DNA of 64,000 nucleotides from Pseudooceanicola atlanticus (GTDB lineage: Bacteria > Pseudomonadota > Alphaproteobacteria > Rhodobacterales > Rhodobacteraceae), in contig NZ_AQQX01000010.1 of NCBI RefSeq assembly GCF_000768315.1, positions 1 to 64,000 on the forward strand, written 5' to 3'. Position numbers and translations under genes: made by a program. Shown here piece after piece: positions 61,064-64,000 of this stretch. Each line of letters begins with the position of its first letter. The first letter of the stretch is position 1. The notes beneath the pieces were generated by a model. The model saw only the letters and a list, made by a program, of their open reading frames with translations, made no database searches and was not told where the DNA came from.

Positions 61064-61098
61064 AGACCCCCGCAGCCTGGGCTGCGGGGGTCTTTTTG
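61064..61098. terminator. Bidirectional terminator between the oxidoreductase gene and rplP
   Basis: AGACCCCCGCAGCC pairs with the GCTGCGGGGGTCT arm around a three-base loop. Plus ends TTTTTG, minus ends TTTCTTTAT. It stops the oxidoreductase transcript and the rplB-rplP block from running into each other. Confidence 0.9.
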
Positions 61099-61120
61099 TT
61101 CTGATCGTGGAAGACCGGGC

Positions 61121-61534
61121 TTACCAGTCTTCGCGAACCACGACGCGGGTCTTGATCGGAAGCTTCATCGCGGCGAGGCGCAGGGCTTCGCGGGCGATGT
61201 CTTCGTTGACGCCGTCGATTTCGAACATCACGCGGCCCGGCTTGACCTTGCAGGCCCAGCGGTCGACGGAACCCTTACCTTTACCCATACGAACTTCGAT
61301 GGGCTTGGCCGTCACGGGGACGTCCGGGAAGATACGGATCCAGACACGGCCCTGACGCTTCATGTGGCGCGTCATGGCACGGCGTGCGGCTTCGATCTGG
61401 CGTGCGGTGACACGCTCGGGCTGGGTCGCCTTGAGACCGTAAGTGCCAAAGTTCAGATCCGAGCCACCCTTGGCGTCGCCCTTGATCCGGCCTTTGAACT
61501 GCTTGCGGAATTTCGTGCGTTTCGGTTGAAGCAT
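61121..61534 (-). CDS. rplP: 50S ribosomal protein L16
   Basis: A 137-residue protein: [20 protein letters not shown], then [20 protein letters not shown], and [20 protein letters not shown]. It shapes the A-site and is a late assembly factor of the 50S subunit. It ends the rplB-rplP block; the terminator at 61064 follows the stop and rpmC is far off. Confidence 0.98.
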   Translation of the reverse strand: MLQPKRTKFRKQFKGRIKGDAKGGSDLNFGTYGLKATQPERVTARQIEAARRAMTRHMKRQGRVWIRIFPDVPVTAKPIEVRMGKGKGSVDRWACKVKPGRVMFEIDGVNEDIAREALRLAAMKLPIKTRVVVREDW

Positions 61535-61546
61535 CTTTCTGTCTCC

Positions 61547-62263
61547 TTACCGGTCGCGGCGACCGCCGCCCGCTCCGCGGGGGGCCGGACCATCCTGGAG
61601 CTCTTGCGCACGGCGATCACGCGCCTGCGGGTCATGCTCCATGATTTCGCCTTTGAAGATCCACACCTTGATGCCGATGATGCCATAGGGCGTTTCGGCT
61701 TCGGAATGGGCGTAGTCGATATCCGCGCGCAGGGTGTGCAGGGGCACACGGCCTTCGCGGTACCATTCGGTCCGTGCGATTTCGGCACCGCCCAGACGGC
61801 CAGCGACGTTCACCCGGATACCCAGGGCGCCCATGCGCATGGCGTTCTGCACGGCACGCTTCATCGCGCGGCGGAACGAAACACGACGCTCCAACTGCTG
61901 TGCGATGGATTCACCGACCAGAGCGGCGTCGAGTTCGGGCTTGCGAACTTCGACGATGTTCAGGTGCAGTTCGCTGTCGGTCATCGCGGCGATCTTCTTG
62001 CGCAGGACTTCGATGTCCGCGCCTTTCTTGCCGATGATGACGCCCGGACGCGCGGTGTGAATGGTCACACGGCACTTCTTGTGCGGACGTTCGATGATGA
62101 CGCGAGCGACGCCGGCCTGCTTGCACTCTTTCTTGATGAACTCGCGGATCCGGATGTCTTCCAGCAGAAGATCACCGAAATCCTTGGTATCGGCGTACCA
62201 GCGGCTATCCCAGGTGCGGTTGACCTGAAGGCGCATGCCGATCGGATTGGTTTTGTTACCCAT
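61547..62263 (-). CDS. rpsC: 30S ribosomal protein S3
   Basis: A 238-residue protein with the KH domain ([20 protein letters not shown], then [20 protein letters not shown]) and the second domain with [40 protein letters not shown]. The acidic/basic tail ([20 protein letters not shown]) ends it. It lies in the mRNA entry channel and helps helicase activity. Adjacent to rplV with one base shared. Confidence 0.98.
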   Translation of the reverse strand: MGNKTNPIGMRLQVNRTWDSRWYADTKDFGDLLLEDIRIREFIKKECKQAGVARVIIERPHKKCRVTIHTARPGVIIGKKGADIEVLRKKIAAMTDSELHLNIVEVRKPELDAALVGESIAQQLERRVSFRRAMKRAVQNAMRMGALGIRVNVAGRLGGAEIARTEWYREGRVPLHTLRADIDYAHSEAETPYGIIGIKVWIFKGEIMEHDPQARDRRAQELQDGPAPRGAGGGRRDR

Positions 62264-62643
62264 TAGGCTTGCTCCTCGATCTGACGCACCTTGATGGTGA
62301 GTTCCGAAAACGGCTTCACGATGCGGCCATAGCGGCCACGTGCCCGGGGACGGCCACGCTTCATCTGAAGGTTCTTACCCACATAGGCCTCGGCGACGAT
62401 CAGTTCATCGACGTCCAGGTTGTGGTTGTTTTCGGCGTTCGCAATCGCGGACTGAAGGCATTTCTTCACGTCCTCGGCGATCCGCTTTTTCGAGAAGGTC
62501 AGGTCCGTGAGGGCCTTGTCCACCTTCTTGCCGCGGATCAGTGCGGCGACCAGGTTGAGTTTCTGCGGGCTGGTGCGAAGCATGCGCAGTTTTGCCATTG
62601 CTTCGTTGTCGGCCACGCGGCGGGGGTTTTGTGCCTTGCCCAT
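62263..62643 (-). CDS. rplV: 50S ribosomal protein L22
   Basis: A 126-residue protein: [20 protein letters not shown], then [20 protein letters not shown] and the beta-hairpin tip ([20 protein letters not shown]) that lines the exit tunnel near the macrolide site. It overlaps rpsC by one base. Confidence 0.98.
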   Translation of the reverse strand: MGKAQNPRRVADNEAMAKLRMLRTSPQKLNLVAALIRGKKVDKALTDLTFSKKRIAEDVKKCLQSAIANAENNHNLDVDELIVAEAYVGKNLQMKRGRPRARGRYGRIVKPFSELTIKVRQIEEQA

Positions 62644-62646
62644 GAC

Positions 62647-62925
62647 TTACTTCCGCTTCGCTTTTTTGTCGGCAGCATGCCCGTAATAGGTACGGGTCGG
62701 CGAGTATTCACCGAATTTCTGACCGATCATGTCCTCGGACACGTTCACGGGAACGTGCTTCTGGCCGTTGTAGACGCCGAACGTCAGGCCCACGAACTGG
62801 GGCAGGATCGTCGAACGGCGGGACCAGATCTTGATGACTTCGTTACGCCCGGATTCGCGCGCCGCTTCGGCTTTCTTCAGCACGTAAGCGTCGACAAAGG
62901 GGCCTTTCCATACAGAGCGAGACAT
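62647..62925 (-). CDS. rpsS: 30S ribosomal protein S19
   Basis: A 92-residue protein: [20 protein letters not shown], then [20 protein letters not shown] and [20 protein letters not shown]. It contacts S13 in the 30S head. It lies between rplB and rplV with 3-base gaps. Confidence 0.98.
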   Translation of the reverse strand: MSRSVWKGPFVDAYVLKKAEAARESGRNEVIKIWSRRSTILPQFVGLTFGVYNGQKHVPVNVSEDMIGQKFGEYSPTRTYYGHAADKKAKRK

Positions 62926-62928
62926 AGC

Positions 62929-63771
62929 TTAGCGCCCTTTCTTCTTAGCGTGCCGCGAGCGGATGATGAGCTTCGAGGACGCCTTGTTCTTGTCGCGGGT
63001 GCGTGCACCCTTGGTCGGCTTGCCCCAGGGCGTGACCGGGTGACGACCACCCGAGGTCCGACCTTCACCACCACCATGGGGGTGATCGATCGGGTTCATC
63101 ACGACACCACGGACGCTCGGGCGGATGCCCTTGTGGCGGTTGCGGCCGGCTTTACCGATGTTCTGGTTGCTGTTGTCGGGGTTCGACACGGCACCGACGG
63201 TGGCCTTGCATTCCTGACGGACCATGCGCAGCTCACCGGAGCTGAGGCGGATCTGGGCGTAGCCACCGTCACGGCCGACGAACTGGGCATAGGTGCCCGC
63301 GGCGCGTGCGATCTGACCACCCTTGCCGGGCTTCAGTTCGATGTTGTGAACGATGGTACCGATCGGCATGCCGCTGAAGGGCATGCAGTTGCCCGGCTTG
63401 ATGTCGACCTTTTCGCCTGCGACGATGCTGTCGCCGACGGCCAGACGCTGGGGCGCCAGGATGTAGGCCTGTTCGCCATCTTCATACTTGATCAGCGCGA
63501 TGAATGCGGTCCGGTTCGGGTCGTATTCGATCCGCTCGACGGTGGCCGCAACATCAAATTTGTTACGCTTGAAATCGACGATCCGGTAGAGGCGTTTCGC
63601 CCCACCCCCGCGGCGGCGCGAGGTGATCCGTCCGGTGTTGTTCCGGCCGCCCGATTTCGTCAGACCCTCGGTGAGGGATTTGACGGGGCGTCCTTTCCAG
63701 AGCTCCGAACGGTCGATCAGCACCAGCCCGCGCTGGCCCGGCGTCGTCGGCTTATACGACTTGAGTGCCAT
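62929..63771 (-). CDS. rplB: 50S ribosomal protein L2
   Basis: A 280-residue protein: [20 protein letters not shown], then [39 protein letters not shown] and the peptidyl-transferase-proximal tail [20 protein letters not shown]. It binds domain IV of 23S rRNA. The long frame extension upstream is not homologous. No rplW lies directly before; instead about 180 bases with a terminator hairpin, suggesting a further break in the cluster. Confidence 0.98.
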   Translation of the reverse strand: MALKSYKPTTPGQRGLVLIDRSELWKGRPVKSLTEGLTKSGGRNNTGRITSRRRGGGAKRLYRIVDFKRNKFDVAATVERIEYDPNRTAFIALIKYEDGEQAYILAPQRLAVGDSIVAGEKVDIKPGNCMPFSGMPIGTIVHNIELKPGKGGQIARAAGTYAQFVGRDGGYAQIRLSSGELRMVRQECKATVGAVSNPDNSNQNIGKAGRNRHKGIRPSVRGVVMNPIDHPHGGGEGRTSGGRHPVTPWGKPTKGARTRDKNKASSKLIIRSRHAKKKGR

Positions 63772-63885
63772 GCTTTCTGTCTTCCGTTTAGCAGTGCCAG
63801 GCGTGAGCGCCCGGCTATGTGTGAGGCCCCCCGAAGGTGACCAATAGAGGGCCCCGAAGGTCCCCGGTTCGTATGGTCTGACGAC

Positions 63886-63916
63886 CAAAAGCAGAGCCCC
63901 GGACGAATCCGGGGCT
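63886..63916 (-). terminator. Terminator-like hairpin upstream of rplB
   Basis: AGCCCCGGA (63895-63903) pairs with TCCGGGGCT (63908-63916) around CGAA. On minus the tail reads CTGCTTTTGG. It would stop transcription coming from the gene beyond the right edge, so rplB needs its own promoter between here and 63771. The minus strand beyond 63950 may hold the end of that upstream gene. Confidence 0.65.
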
Positions 63917-64000
63917 TTGCGGATGGGGTCGTTTAGAGTCACTTGGGGTTCAGGTCAACCCCGTCAGCACCAGATCGCACTGCAAGACCACCGCCTGCAA

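Noticed and set aside
63950-64000. Possible C-terminal end of an upstream minus-strand gene at the right edge
   Set aside because: Only about 16 codons are visible and two frames are open, so neither the gene nor its frame can be supported.

Overview
The window is a chromosomal segment of a high-GC alphaproteobacterium, most likely Rhodobacteraceae (Roseobacter group). The signs are the rpmH-rnpA-yidD/yidC-engB-argB order, a four-gene Bzt/Aap glutamate-type amino-acid ABC transporter, an ATP12-family assembly factor, a GapR-like protein and Roseobacter-style phage genes. It has an accessory left quarter (1-15.6 kb) and a core remainder.

Accessory part. 1-6.9 kb is lower in GC and sparsely coded. 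It carries a HEPN-type protein with an R-x4-H motif (441-1073, minus), divergent from a very large protein (1585-5541, plus). That protein reads as an Mrr-like PD-(D/E)XK nuclease, then TPR repeats, then a GreA/GreB C-terminal-like domain, then a PIN nuclease. I regard it as the best candidate for an unusual antiphage or RNA-surveillance system here. An Imm11-like orphan immunity gene (5980-6627) follows. 7.0-9.3 kb is scrap: an integrase broken by a stop codon and a frameshift, an IS3 transposase tail, a truncated terminase small subunit, and a tail-protein remnant fused by deletion to a helix-turn-helix fragment. 9.5-15.5 kb is better-preserved phage-like integrative element: early/replication genes on minus, a cluster of nested TGTCC palindromes, a Cro-like/CI-like divergent switch with matching operators, a plus-strand operon with a GapR-like protein, and a tyrosine integrase ending 22 bases from the 3' end of tRNA-Arg(ACG), the evident integration site.

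Core part. 15.8-19.5 kb is a minus operon (TVP38-type membrane protein, flavin disulfide reductase-like enzyme, histidine kinase). 19.7-30.9 kb holds rpmH, rnpA, yidD, ttcA, an EAL phosphodiesterase, yidC, a MOSC protein, engB, an outer-membrane barrel protein, argB, a ferredoxin-like protein and a SixA-like phosphatase. 31-35.5 kb is the Bzt/Aap transporter. 35.8-41.5 kb holds ATP12, a HAD phosphatase, a pseudouridine synthase, CrcB, RarA and a DegP/DegQ-type protease.

From 41.6 kb to the right end lies the S10-spc-alpha ribosomal supercluster, all on minus, read from high to low coordinates. It is cut into blocks by unrelated genes: rplB-rpsS-rplV-rpsC-rplP; then a quinone-oxidoreductase-like/HxlR pair, an oxygenase and a DUF3237 gene; then rpmC to rpmD; then a DEAD-box helicase, a VWA protein, a ChaC-like enzyme and an intradiol dioxygenase; then rplO-secY-adk; then a persulfide-detoxification-type pair (metallo-hydrolase plus rhodanese) with two small exported proteins; then rpsM-rpsK-rpoA-rplQ. 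The same 11-bp tandem repeat (consensus GTCGGTATNAC) occurs inside the flavoprotein gene and again between rpoA and rplQ.
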